Assembly (NCBI RefSeq): GCF_902506495.1
Contig: NZ_LR733264.1
Span: forward strand, 1,073,915-1,137,914
DNA: 64,000 nt
Origin: Pseudomonas sp. 8O
Lineage (GTDB): Bacteria > Pseudomonadota > Gammaproteobacteria > Pseudomonadales > Pseudomonadaceae
Direction: 5' to 3'
Shown here: positions 35,306-44,005 of the stretch, piece by piece
Layout of the letters: each line of letters opens with the position of its first letter
How positions within the stretch are numbered: the stretch's first letter is position 1
Position numbers and translations under genes: made by a program
The notes under the pieces: generated by a model
Database searches by the model: none
The model's input: the letters and a program-made list of their open reading frames with translations, nothing else
What the model was told of the DNA's origin: nothing

Positions 35306-35857
35306 ATGAGATCGACTCATAACGTATCGCCCTGCCTGGTGCAAATGTTGTTGGCTCTTGGTGTCTTGGTCGCCTCAAGTAGCGCGCAGAGTTCCGAGAT
35401 CATCGGGCGCGGCGCTGTAAGTATGGCGGGCTCCATCCTGGAGTCGCCTTGCGACATTGAGGTGGGCGACCGTGATCAGGCACTGGTCATGGATATTTTC
35501 CCCATCAGTCAACTCGCTGCTAGTGGGCGTGGCCCGGAGCGAGACTTTTCTATTCGTTTGGTGGGTTGCTATGTCGGCTTGGACAGTTCCAGTTCGGCTT
35601 GGCGGCGCTTTGCTGTGACCTTCGATGGTCAGCGGGAGCGCAACTATTTTGGCGTCAGCGGAAGTTCACGAGGCGTTGCTCTGGTGATTCGCGATGCACA
35701 TGGCGCGGTGGCTATGCCGGGTCTCCCTTTGCCGGGGCAGGATCTGGCGTCGGGTAAAAACCAGTTGGATTACACCGTGGCTGTAGTTGCAGGTGAACAG
35801 CCACTTCGGGCGGGCGACTACCGCTCTGCAATCCGCTTCAAGTTGGATTACTACTAA
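35306..35857 (+). CDS. Minor/anchor pilin (PapH/MrpB-like position)
   Basis: A 183-residue exported pilin from ATG 35306 (GGAGCAGGT upstream; an in-frame GTG 35288 is less likely). Signal 'QMLLALGVLVASSSAQS'; pilin start 'GRGAVSMAGSILESPCDIEV'; second Cys 'RLVGCYVGLD'; end 'YRSAIRFKLDYY'. It lies between the major pilin and the usher, the place of the PapH-type subunit that ends assembly and anchors the shaft. The anchoring role is from context. Confidence 0.78.
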   Translation: MRSTHNVSPCLVQMLLALGVLVASSSAQSSEIIGRGAVSMAGSILESPCDIEVGDRDQALVMDIFPISQLAASGRGPERDFSIRLVGCYVGLDSSSSAWRRFAVTFDGQRERNYFGVSGSSRGVALVIRDAHGAVAMPGLPLPGQDLASGKNQLDYTVAVVAGEQPLRAGDYRSAIRFKLDYY

Positions 35858-35868
35858 AGGGGTTTTTC

Positions 35869-38373
35869 ATGGCGCGGAATTTTTCCCGCTCCCTTCTTGC
35901 TGCTGCCGTAAGCCTTGGTTTGGGCGCGTTAGTTGGGGTTGCCGGCACTGTTCAGGCTCAGGAGATTCGTTTCAATACGGATATTCTGGACAGCAAGGAT
36001 CGTGAAAATATCGACCTGAGCGTATTCAACCAGAAGGGTTATATCCTGCCCGGTACTTACGAGCTGGCCATCAAGCTCAATGGCGTGACCATGCCTGCGC
36101 GCAGCGTGACCTTCATGCCGCCGGCTGATGACCCCAGTGGCAGCGAAGCCTGCCTGACACCTGACCTGGTCGAGCTGATCGGGCTGACCGCCGACGCCCG
36201 GAAAACACTGACCTGGTGGAACGGTGAGCAGTGCCTGGCGCTGAGCAGTCTCGATGGCATGGACGTCAAAGGTGATATTGGTGTGGGCGTGCTCAACATG
36301 AGCGTCCCGCAAGCCTATATCGAGTACAGCAGTCCGGACTGGGACCCGCCCACACGCTGGGAAGAGGGTATTGCCGGTCTAGTGCTCGACTACAACATCA
36401 ATGCACAGAACCAGTGGCAAGACCGCGAAGGCACTCGTGACCACAACATCAGTGGTACTGGGGTGGTGGGCGCCAACATCGGCGCATGGCGTTTGCGTGC
36501 CAACTGGCAGGCGCGTCATCAGTCCGGTTCCGGGCGTGGTAGTGAGGATAGCTTCGACTGGACCCAATACAGTGCGTACCGCGCCATCAAGCCGCTGCGC
36601 GCCAAGCTGACAGTAGGCGAGGACTACCTCTATTCCGACATATTCGACAGCTTTCGCTTCCTCGGCGCCAGTCTGGTCACCGAAGACAACATGCTGCCGC
36701 CCAATCTGCGCGGCTATGCACCGGAAGTCACCGGTGTGGCGCGCACCAACGCCAGGGTCGTGATCAGCCAGCAAGGCCGTGTCATCAAGGAAGTGCTGGT
36801 GCCGGCTGGTTCGTTCCGTATCCAGGATCTGAATAGCGCGGTGGCGGGTAAGCTTGACGTGCGTATCGAAGAAGCAGATGGCAGCACGCAGGAATTCCAG
36901 GTTGATACTGCGTCCATTCCGTACCTGACCCGTCCTGGCCAGTTGCGCTACAAGCTCGTGGCTGGTCGACCGACCGACTGGGATCACAATACAAACGGTC
37001 CGTTTTTTGCGGGTGGCGAGTTCTCTTGGGGCGTGAGCAATGGTTGGTCCCTGTACGGCGGCGCACTGCTGGGCGACGACTACAACGCCTTGTCGGTCGG
37101 TATCGGTCGTGACCTGATGGAATTTGGTGCGCTCTCGGCAGACGTTACCCAGTCCAGTGCCGATCTGCCGGAAGAAGGCAAGCTGACCGGGCGCTCCTAT
37201 CGTTTGAGCTACTCCAAGCGTTTCGACGAGACCAACAGCCAGGTCACATTCGCCGGCTACCGCTTCTCGGACGACACGTTCCTGTCCATGTCCGATTACA
37301 TCAGCGTGATGGAAACCCCCGGTGGCATTGCACCGTCGCGTGGTAAGGAACTGTATACCGCCACTTTCAACCAGCAGTTCCCGGACTACAAAACCAGTAT
37401 CTACTTCAACGTCAACCACCAGACTTACTGGAATCGGCGTGCGACTGATCGCTATAACCTAACGCTTGCGCGCTATTTCGACTTCGGCGAGTACCGTAAC
37501 ATCAGTCTGTCACTGACGGCTTACCGCAATGAAGACCGCAGCAGTGAGGGTAAGGACCAAGGCATGTACTTGTCGCTGACCATGCCCTGGGGTAGTGGCG
37601 GTACCGTCGGCTACAACGGATCGTTCAGCTCTGATAGACACAGCAATTCGGCCACCTATAGCAACCGTGTAAGCGATGCTGACTACTATCAGGTCCGTGG
37701 CGGCGAGACGGACGGTAAGACCGAGTTCGGTGGCTACTACTCGCACCGTGGTACCTATGCACAGGTTGATACCACCGCCAGCGCCGTCGGCAGTCAGTAT
37801 CGCCAGGTCGGCGTATCGTTGTCCGGCGGTGCCACTCTCACGGCTGAAGGCGGCGCGCTGCACCGGATAAGCACCGTAGGCGGGACGCGTATGTTCGTCG
37901 ATACCGATGGCGTGTCCGATGTGCCGGTCGGCGGTTATGGCAGCTCGGTGAAATCCAACTACTTCGGCAAAGCCGTGGTCACCGACATCGGCAGCTATCA
38001 CCGCAACAGTGTGCAGATCGACATCAACAAGCTACCGGAAAATGCGGATTCCAGCGCTTCCGTGGTGCAGGGCACGCTGACAGAGGGCGCCATTGGCTAC
38101 CGCCATTTTGACGTGATCTCCGGGGCTAAGGCTATTGCTGCGATCCGCCTTGACGATGGTTCCACCCCGCCTTTCGGCACCGCTGTGCTCAATGCCCGGC
38201 AGCAGGAAGTGGGTATGGTGACCGATGGTGGCGAAGCCTACCTCACTGGCCTCAAGTCGGGGGATATCCTGACCGCCCACTGGGCTGGCCGCGAGCAATG
38301 CCGCATGGCGATTCCGGATGCAATACCAGCAGACATGGCCGCGACACTACCCTTGGCTTGTGTCAAGAATTAA
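35869..38373 (+). CDS. Outer-membrane usher of Pap-like operon 2
   Basis: An 834-residue FimD/PapC-family usher. Signal peptide 'SLGLGALVGVAGTVQA'; N-terminal chaperone-binding domain 'RFNTDILDSKDRENIDLSVF'; barrel/plug markers 'NMLPPNLRGYAPEVTGVART' and 'VLVPAGSFRIQDL'; C-terminal domains ending with a Cys pair ('REQCRMAI', 'LPLACVKN'). It starts 11 bp after the anchor pilin with AAAGG upstream. It is only distantly similar to the usher of operon 1, so the two systems were not made by a recent duplication. Confidence 0.94.
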   Translation: MARNFSRSLLAAAVSLGLGALVGVAGTVQAQEIRFNTDILDSKDRENIDLSVFNQKGYILPGTYELAIKLNGVTMPARSVTFMPPADDPSGSEACLTPDLVELIGLTADARKTLTWWNGEQCLALSSLDGMDVKGDIGVGVLNMSVPQAYIEYSSPDWDPPTRWEEGIAGLVLDYNINAQNQWQDREGTRDHNISGTGVVGANIGAWRLRANWQARHQSGSGRGSEDSFDWTQYSAYRAIKPLRAKLTVGEDYLYSDIFDSFRFLGASLVTEDNMLPPNLRGYAPEVTGVARTNARVVISQQGRVIKEVLVPAGSFRIQDLNSAVAGKLDVRIEEADGSTQEFQVDTASIPYLTRPGQLRYKLVAGRPTDWDHNTNGPFFAGGEFSWGVSNGWSLYGGALLGDDYNALSVGIGRDLMEFGALSADVTQSSADLPEEGKLTGRSYRLSYSKRFDETNSQVTFAGYRFSDDTFLSMSDYISVMETPGGIAPSRGKELYTATFNQQFPDYKTSIYFNVNHQTYWNRRATDRYNLTLARYFDFGEYRNISLSLTAYRNEDRSSEGKDQGMYLSLTMPWGSGGTVGYNGSFSSDRHSNSATYSNRVSDADYYQVRGGETDGKTEFGGYYSHRGTYAQVDTTASAVGSQYRQVGVSLSGGATLTAEGGALHRISTVGGTRMFVDTDGVSDVPVGGYGSSVKSNYFGKAVVTDIGSYHRNSVQIDINKLPENADSSASVVQGTLTEGAIGYRHFDVISGAKAIAAIRLDDGSTPPFGTAVLNARQQEVGMVTDGGEAYLTGLKSGDILTAHWAGREQCRMAIPDAIPADMAATLPLACVKN

Positions 38374-38449
38374 CCGGTCGTCACCATGTCGATAAACACT
38401 GAAAGGCGTGCCCGATACTAGTCGGTGCCGCCTTTGACAGGAGCAAAAA

Positions 38450-39217
38450 ATGAGCATGAAACAAACAGTAATTACCGGCCTGCTGGCCGTCATGACGGTG
38501 GCCGTAGTGGCGCCGCAGGCCCAGGCTGCCATTGCTCTGGACCGTACCCGTGTGGTTTACCCCAGCAGTGAAAAGTCGGTCAGTCTTACCGTGCGTAACC
38601 AGAACCCCGAGTTGCCTTACCTGGCGCAGGGCTGGCTCGAGAACGAGGACGGCGTCAAGCTCGACAACAAGGGCCCCTTTGCTGTCTTGCCGCCGGTGCA
38701 GCGCGTAGAGCCTGACAGTCAGACCCAGGTGAAAATCCAGGCGCTGCCCGGTGCCAGCCTGCTGCCGCAGGACCGTGAGTCGCTTTTCTACTTCAATTTG
38801 CGTGAAATTCCGCCGCAGAGCGACAAGCCCAACGTACTGCAGATTGCTCTGCAAACGCGCATCAAAATGTTCTACCGCCCAGCCGCACTGGCGGAAGAGG
38901 CGGCCAGGCAGGAGGCCATCCCCTACCAGGAAAAAATCACCCTGGAAAAAACAGGCGATAGCTACACCGTGATCAACCCGACGCCGTACTACGTCACCCT
39001 TGTCGGCGCTAGCACCAAGAAAGGCGGCGACGTAATCGCAGGATTCGAACCCCTCATGGTGCCGCCCCTGGGCAGTGCCAAACTCGGCGGCAGTGCCGCT
39101 GCCCTGGGGGCCACACCCGTGCTCGTGTATGTCAACGATTACGGTGGTCAACCCGTGATCACATTTCGGTGCAGTGCCAATACTTGCAATGCGGATAAAA
39201 CAAAACGCGATCAGTAA
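38450..39217 (+). CDS. Periplasmic PapD-type chaperone of operon 2
   Basis: A 255-residue exported chaperone; AGGAG lies 7 bp before the ATG. Signal 'ITGLLAVMTVAVVAPQAQA'; first strand 'IALDRTRVVYPSSEKSVSL' with the conserved cleft Arg; signature 'LPQDRESLFYFNLREIPP'; 'RIKMFYRPAAL' with the conserved Lys. It has a C-terminal Cys pair ('FRCSANTCNADK'). It serves all pilins of this operon, in contrast to the three chaperones of operon 1. Confidence 0.93.
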   Translation: MSMKQTVITGLLAVMTVAVVAPQAQAAIALDRTRVVYPSSEKSVSLTVRNQNPELPYLAQGWLENEDGVKLDNKGPFAVLPPVQRVEPDSQTQVKIQALPGASLLPQDRESLFYFNLREIPPQSDKPNVLQIALQTRIKMFYRPAALAEEAARQEAIPYQEKITLEKTGDSYTVINPTPYYVTLVGASTKKGGDVIAGFEPLMVPPLGSAKLGGSAAALGATPVLVYVNDYGGQPVITFRCSANTCNADKTKRDQ

Positions 39218-39327
39218 TAAATAGCCAGCAGGCAGGCGTCCTGCCTGTTGGAAATATTAATGTACAAGCAGGCCAGGGCGAATTTTGTTCTTGGTTGGCT
39301 TGACCCTTATCTAGGTCAGGTTGAGTG

Positions 39328-39867
39328 ATGATCAAATTTTCCAAGCAAAGCCCCCTGCATAGGTGGGGCAAGGCCGCATCCCGCTATGCGGCCTGTGTTG
39401 CCGTGTGCATGGCGTGCTCGGTGCAGCCGGCGCTCGCTGTCGGCCAGTTAGTCACAGTCAAGGCTACGGTGGTTGATGGGCCGCGATGCACCATCATGGG
39501 TAATGCTTCTGGGTATATAGAAGTACTCTTTGGCGAAATGCGCACTGATATGATCGATGGCGTCAATTACAAGAAACCGATCCCCGTTAGCCTGAACTGC
39601 TCCGGTAATCCATCATCCTTGCGTTTTAAATTTACGAGTGCTGGTGGCGCTGCCATGTTCGACCCCACTGTGCTGGCAACCAATTTTTCCGATCTGGGCG
39701 TGCGTTTGCTCAAGCCGGACAGCACCCAGTTGAATCTTAATGAAGTGTTCGAAGTGGGTGCTGTAGGTGCACTAAACTTTATGGCTGTACCTGTGAAAAA
39801 AACCGGTGCCAATTTGCCAACGGGTAACTTCGGTACCTCGGTGGTATTGACGGTGGAGGTACTATGA
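39328..39867 (+). CDS. Minor pilin 1 of operon 2 (DGxNYxxPI group)
   Basis: A 179-residue exported pilin from ATG 39328. A long signal ends 'CSVQPALA'. Pilin part: 'GQLVTVKATVVDGPRCTIMG', then 'MIDGVNYKKPIPVSLNCSGN'. It ends 'FGTSVVLTVEVL' without the usual penultimate Tyr. The 'DG-NY-KPI' block is shared with the next two genes, indicating tandem duplication. By position it resembles the adaptor/tip-fibrillum subunits (MrpE/F/G or PapK/E/F). Its ATGA end overlaps the next start. Confidence 0.8.
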   Translation: MIKFSKQSPLHRWGKAASRYAACVAVCMACSVQPALAVGQLVTVKATVVDGPRCTIMGNASGYIEVLFGEMRTDMIDGVNYKKPIPVSLNCSGNPSSLRFKFTSAGGAAMFDPTVLATNFSDLGVRLLKPDSTQLNLNEVFEVGAVGALNFMAVPVKKTGANLPTGNFGTSVVLTVEVL

Positions 39868-40379
39868 GCAAGTTTATTTATCACCGCTCCGGCAAGCGTA
39901 CAGCACTATGTGCCGCACTGCTGCTCGCTACGTTCGGTTGCGCCACCTCGGCACAAGCGATCGATGTCTACTTTAGCGGCTCGCTGGTGGCTCCGCCGCC
40001 CTGTGTGATCAATGGCAATACCGATATCAGTGTGGACTTTGGCAATGAGATGCTGGCAGGACGTATCGACGGCTCTAATTATGTACGCCCCATCACTTTT
40101 ACTCTGGACTGTAGCCAGGCGGTCGCTCTCGGTCGTGCGATCAAATTGCAGTTTAAAGGCGATGACGCAAGCTTCAAACCAAACGTACTGAGAACAACCA
40201 ATTCTGATTTGGCGATTGAACTGCGCCTAAATAACGCTTTTTTTCCATTAAATTCATGGAATCTCATGAATTATCCGACCATACCCGCATTCTCCGCTGT
40301 CCCTATAAAGGCAGCAGGCAGCACCCTGAGCGGTGGCACCTTCACCGCAGCAGCCACGCTGCTGGTCGACTATCAGTGA
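39864..40379 (+). CDS. Minor pilin 2 of operon 2 (DGxNYxxPI group)
   Basis: A 171-residue exported pilin. Signal 'CAALLLATFGCATSAQA'; mature start 'IDVYFSGSLVAPPPCVINGN'; shared block 'RIDGSNYVRPITFTLDCSQA'; end 'TAAATLLVDYQ' with penultimate Tyr. It overlaps the previous gene by 4 bp. A paralogue of its two neighbours; likely part of the tip fibrillum. Confidence 0.82.
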   Translation: MSKFIYHRSGKRTALCAALLLATFGCATSAQAIDVYFSGSLVAPPPCVINGNTDISVDFGNEMLAGRIDGSNYVRPITFTLDCSQAVALGRAIKLQFKGDDASFKPNVLRTTNSDLAIELRLNNAFFPLNSWNLMNYPTIPAFSAVPIKAAGSTLSGGTFTAAATLLVDYQ

Positions 40380-40389
40380 GGACGCAGAG

Positions 40390-40863
40390 ATGAAAAGCAA
40401 ACATATTTCCCCTCTGCTGTGGCTGGCACTGGCTGTTGCTACTAGCTCCCAGGCCGTTCAGGTTAACTTCTCGGGCGGACTGATCGAGTCCGTTCCCTGC
40501 ACTATCAGCGGGGGGCAACTACTCCAGTTGGACTTCGGTAACGCCGTGATCATCCGCAACCTTAATGGCGTGAATTACAGCAAACCCATCAATTATCAGA
40601 TCACCTGCGCGGATGTCGGTACGGTGCACCTGACACTCAAAGGCACCGAAACATCGTTCGATGACGCAGCCATCCAGACCAACGTCGTCGGCTTGGGTAT
40701 TCGCGTCAACCGTGGCGGGGTGCCGTTCACTCTCAATACGCCAATCGTCGTCGATCCCGCCAGTCCGCCAGTACTCGAAGCCGTGCCGGTAGCTGACCCT
40801 GCAAATACGCCGGCGACAGGCGTATTCAATGCCACCGCCACCCTGATGGCCGACTACCAATAG
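40390..40863 (+). CDS. Minor pilin 3 of operon 2 (DGxNYxxPI group)
   Basis: A 157-residue exported pilin from ATG 40390, just after GAGGACGCAGAG; the longer frame from 40333 lies in the previous gene. Signal ends 'AVATSSQA'; pilin start 'VQVNFSGGLIESVPCTISGG'; shared block 'NLNGVNYSKPINYQITCADV'; end 'NATATLMADYQ'. Third of the tandem paralogues. Confidence 0.82.
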   Translation: MKSKHISPLLWLALAVATSSQAVQVNFSGGLIESVPCTISGGQLLQLDFGNAVIIRNLNGVNYSKPINYQITCADVGTVHLTLKGTETSFDDAAIQTNVVGLGIRVNRGGVPFTLNTPIVVDPASPPVLEAVPVADPANTPATGVFNATATLMADYQ

Positions 40864-40874
40864 GAGCGCGCACC

Positions 40875-41432
40875 ATGACTCAATGGCACACCCCCAACCG
40901 TTTTAAGCGTGCCGGTCTGGCCCTGGCGCTGCTATCGCCGTTTCTATTTGGCGGCCTTGCTCAGGCTGCGGACAATCTTGAATTCACCGGCGCACTCGTC
41001 GAAGCCGCCTGCGACTTACACGCAGGTGACGACGATATAGAACTGGACTTCAACACCGTAATCGACCGCTACCTGTACCGCTATGGCGAAACGCCCGCTC
41101 GTCCCTTCACATTGCGCCTGGACGATTGCGACAACAGTGTACTGACCGGCGTCAGGTTGACCTTCAGCGGCACCGAAAGCATCGAACTGCCCGGCCTGCT
41201 CGCTTTCGATCCGAGCAGTACAGCAAAGGGCGTGGCAGTAGCCTTGCAAACCGCAGGCGGGCAGCCGCTGAAAATCAATGACACCAGTGGCCTGCTGCTT
41301 GCATTGCCGTCTGGCGATATGACCATCCCGTTGCAGGCTTACCTCAAGGCAGAGCCAACTGCAGTTACTAGCCAGTCCATCGTCTTGGGCGACTTCAAAG
41401 CCACGGCCTATTTTGCACTGGATTATGAATAA
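40875..41432 (+). CDS. Minor pilin 4 of operon 2 (IDRYLYRYG group)
   Basis: A 185-residue exported pilin; GGAG upstream of the ATG. Signal 'LALLSPFLFGGLAQA'; mature start 'DNLEFTGALVEAACDLHAGD'; distinctive block 'VIDRYLYRYGETPARPFTLR' followed by Cys; end 'FKATAYFALDYE'. It is the closest relative of the gene at 42800. Being just before the tip adhesin, it may be the adaptor that holds it. Confidence 0.82.
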   Translation: MTQWHTPNRFKRAGLALALLSPFLFGGLAQAADNLEFTGALVEAACDLHAGDDDIELDFNTVIDRYLYRYGETPARPFTLRLDDCDNSVLTGVRLTFSGTESIELPGLLAFDPSSTAKGVAVALQTAGGQPLKINDTSGLLLALPSGDMTIPLQAYLKAEPTAVTSQSIVLGDFKATAYFALDYE

Positions 41433-41578
41433 ACAGCGCTAAGGCTGTAACACGTGTCATCAGTGTACTGTTGGTACCTGTGGCCAGGCTTTTAACGTGA
41501 CCGGCAGCGAACTCGCTGTCGCTCAGAGAATAGAGCGCTATTGCCCGTATCGGTAGGCGGGTAGAGGTTGAGTGAAAG

Positions 41579-42391
41579 ATGAGAAAACCACATAGAAATA
41601 GAATCAGTTATCTGGTTCTGACGTTCATTGCAGGGCTGTTGCTATCCGTTACCAATGAGCTGCAGGCTTCGGCTTGGGCGGCGGTCATATCGGTTAACCG
41701 GAGTACTGGATATGGAGAGTTTCAGTATGGCTGGACCTCAGAGCTCAACGACTCGCCTATCTGCTTTGATGCCAGCGGTTGTTTCGTACTGGTTGGACCC
41801 TGGGATGCCAGAGGATCCGGTTACGGCGGTATTAATAATCCCTGGGGCATATCTAGGAAAGTTAAAATTCCGCAATACGGCAGTGCAAGAGATGCATGGT
41901 TCCTGTGGAGTCAGAGCTATCCACTTTCTGACCAATTCGTTCAACTGACCTGGAGTAGTCCAGTCAGGCATGACTTCCTTCAAACCTGTTATGGCTTCCA
42001 GATTTTTCAGGGCTCGAGTAGTAACACTCGCACCGGCGATATACTCCCCGGCGCGCAATGTGGTACGATACCGCCCCCTAATCTGGTGTGCACGCTTAAT
42101 CTTCCGTCGGAGATTGACCACGGCACTATTGGTGTCGGCGAAACATCAAGCATCGAAGTCGACGGTGCCATCAACTGTAACCTCTCGGCTAACGCAAGAC
42201 TAAGCTCTCAGCTCTCCAATGCTCCGAGCGGACTATCTGCAAAAATGCTGTTCAATGGTATGTCCACTCGAAATCTGAGCGTGCAGGCAGGAAACACCTC
42301 GTTCAAGATGACCAGTGAGTTGACTGTGCAGCCCACTGCTTCGACGGGGCCAGCCCAGATATATTTCATGGTATTCGCCGACTTCTACTGA
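41579..42391 (+). CDS. Fimbrial tip adhesin of operon 2 (MrpH-like position)
   Basis: A 270-residue exported protein. Signal 'YLVLTFIAGLLLSVTNELQA'. An N-terminal domain of about 150 residues is rich in Trp, Gly and Tyr with Cys pairs ('CFDASGCFVLVGPW', 'VRHDFLQTCYGFQIF'), followed by a C-terminal pilin-like domain from 'PNLVCTLNLPSEIDHGTIGV' to 'QIYFMVFADFY'. Two-domain layout and last place in the operon mark the tip adhesin. Lower GC than its neighbours suggests separate evolution of the binding domain. Receptor unknown. Confidence 0.78.
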   Translation: MRKPHRNRISYLVLTFIAGLLLSVTNELQASAWAAVISVNRSTGYGEFQYGWTSELNDSPICFDASGCFVLVGPWDARGSGYGGINNPWGISRKVKIPQYGSARDAWFLWSQSYPLSDQFVQLTWSSPVRHDFLQTCYGFQIFQGSSSNTRTGDILPGAQCGTIPPPNLVCTLNLPSEIDHGTIGVGETSSIEVDGAINCNLSANARLSSQLSNAPSGLSAKMLFNGMSTRNLSVQAGNTSFKMTSELTVQPTASTGPAQIYFMVFADFY

Positions 42392-42799
42392 GGGTCATAA
42401 GCGTTCTTGGCTGTTTAGCCAATCGCCATGACCGGATCAGACATGATCAACAGCAACATTAATGTGAAATTGATACCTGACAGGCCAATCTCAATTTTGC
42501 TGAAAGGTGAGGTTTTATTGAGGCTGGATATGTTCAGTTTTCCGTACGATGTTTTCATTTGAAGAGATACAGCTTTACTAAGCGCATTTCTAAGGGGGCG
42601 CTAGATAGTCTGCCCGAGTGTCTGCAGAACCCCTGTTTTTAGGCCGCCATCGTGCGGCTTTTTTTCGCTTTGTTCGTGACGGCACAGGTTAGGTGATGGC
42701 GGTTTCGCGCGATTACCCCCTTAGCCGATAAACAGTGAACCACGTCGAGAGCAGCACTGATCCATTACTCGGAACAGCGCTGATAAAGAGATGATCACT
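42392..42799. other. Gap between tip adhesin and extra pilin
   Basis: About 400 bp without a gene. It contains the operon 2 terminator at 42641-42665. The promoter of the extra pilin should lie after it; I see no clear element. Confidence 0.5.
42641..42665 (+). terminator. Rho-independent terminator of fimbrial operon 2
   Basis: Stem GCCGC / GCGGC with loop CATCGT followed by seven T. It lies 250 bp after the adhesin stop. Confidence 0.8.
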
Positions 42800-43336
42800 A
42801 TGAAAAAAAACGGTTTCATCTGCCTGTTGACCGTTATGGCAATGACCGCACAAGGCGGTCTTACCCGAGCAGCAGACATTCCTGACCCCTCGGCAGTGCC
42901 AGCCAGTACACCCTGTACCCTGCATGCTGATAGCAGCGAAATCCAGTTGGATTTCAAGTCTGTGATCGACCGTTACCTGTACCGCTATGGCCTGACCCCC
43001 GCCCGGAGTTTCACATTGCGCTTGAATGCATGCGATAGCCGAGTGCTGGCTGGCGCCAGGCTGCGCATGGCAGGTAACGAGAGCCGCGAGTTGCCAGGCT
43101 TGCTGGTTTTCGACGGTACCGGCATGGCCCGTGGCGTGGTGATTGGCCTACAAGCAACCGACGGTCAGAGGTTAGCGGTCAACGCGATGAGGGGGCACGG
43201 TATTACCGTTGTGCCGGAGGATGGAGCGATTGCACTGCAAGCCTACCTTGAAGTCGAACCCACCGCCCAGAACAGCAAGAGTATTATTCTGGAAAGCTTC
43301 AGGGCAACGGTATTTGTGGCGCTGGATTATCAGTGA
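42800..43336 (+). CDS. Extra pilin, paralogue of minor pilin 4
   Basis: A 178-residue exported pilin from ATG 42800 (ATG 42791 three codons earlier also possible). Signal 'ICLLTVMAMTAQGGLTRA'; it shares 'VIDRYLYRYGLTPARSFTLR' with the gene at 40875 and ends 'FRATVFVALDYQ'. It stands outside the operon, beyond the terminator, so it has its own promoter. The N-terminal donor strand is atypical ('DIPDPSAVPASTPCTLHADS'): the alternating hydrophobic pattern is lost. It may be unable to complement a next subunit, so it could be a chain terminator or a decaying copy. Confidence 0.78.
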   Translation: MKKNGFICLLTVMAMTAQGGLTRAADIPDPSAVPASTPCTLHADSSEIQLDFKSVIDRYLYRYGLTPARSFTLRLNACDSRVLAGARLRMAGNESRELPGLLVFDGTGMARGVVIGLQATDGQRLAVNAMRGHGITVVPEDGAIALQAYLEVEPTAQNSKSIILESFRATVFVALDYQ

Positions 43337-43558
43337 GTGCTGTTTTTGAAACTGTTTGGAAAATAATTCCGCGTGGTCAACTGTGCGAGTGGCTTCATCA
43401 AATATGTCATCCACCGCAGTAATGCAAATGAACGAGCCGCCCTGCGCGAAAACACAGGGTGGCTCAATGGATATAAAAGATCATGTCTATGCTTGCATGA
43501 GTTGTTTGTTGTTGATTTTTATCTTTCGTCAAGGCAGTCTGCGACAGCTGTTGAACTA

Positions 43559-43876
43559 CTATTGGTAGTCAACCTGATACAGGTGGGTGTTTGCCCGTTG
43601 CTCTTTATAGGCGATGGACAGCCCCCTGGAGTCGATATAAACCGCCTGATTTGAGCTGCGCAGAGCCTGGGCATTGATATGGTTGTTCTGTGTCTTGTAG
43701 TTAACCCAGCAGGATGTATTGATGGATTGGGTGTTGCCTTGCAACGTGCACGGCGCCTCAACGATTTGTCCGGTGACAGTGATTTGCCCTGAAAGTGCAG
43801 CGGCTTCGCTGGTGGAGTAACCGATGGCGGCTACCAGTAACAGGGGGAGGAGGGTCAATTGTCTTTTGGCGTTCAT
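43559..43876 (-). CDS. Secreted 105-residue mini-pilin
   Basis: A short exported protein with AGGAG 8 bp before the ATG. Signal 'LTLLPLLLVAAIGYSTSEA'; then 'GQITVTGQIVEAPCTLQG', a normal pilin donor strand and first Cys; second Cys 'INTSCWVNY'; end 'THLYQVDYQ' with penultimate Tyr. About 80 mature residues are far fewer than the ~150 of a normal pilin, so the middle strands are missing though both ends are kept. An Rcs-box-like site lies about 116 bp upstream. It could be a terminator or inhibitor subunit; function unknown. Confidence 0.7.
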   Translation of the reverse strand: MNAKRQLTLLPLLLVAAIGYSTSEAAALSGQITVTGQIVEAPCTLQGNTQSINTSCWVNYKTQNNHINAQALRSSNQAVYIDSRGLSIAYKEQRANTHLYQVDYQ

Positions 43877-43991
43877 ACTATTCTCCTGAGTTCACACTAG
43901 GTTTTGCATTGTGTTGCAGGTCCATCCAGGGCTGCTGTGTCGCTCGGGCTTGATGCCATCTGAGCATTGACGCTTAGGAAGCAGCACACTT

Positions 43992-44005
43992 TCAGAATTT
44001 TCTTA
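43992..44005. promoter_or_regulatory. Rcs-box-like site G upstream of the mini-pilin
   Basis: TCAGAATTTTCTTA, the same motif as the sites between the fimbrial operons, 116 bp upstream of the mini-pilin ATG. Confidence 0.6.
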
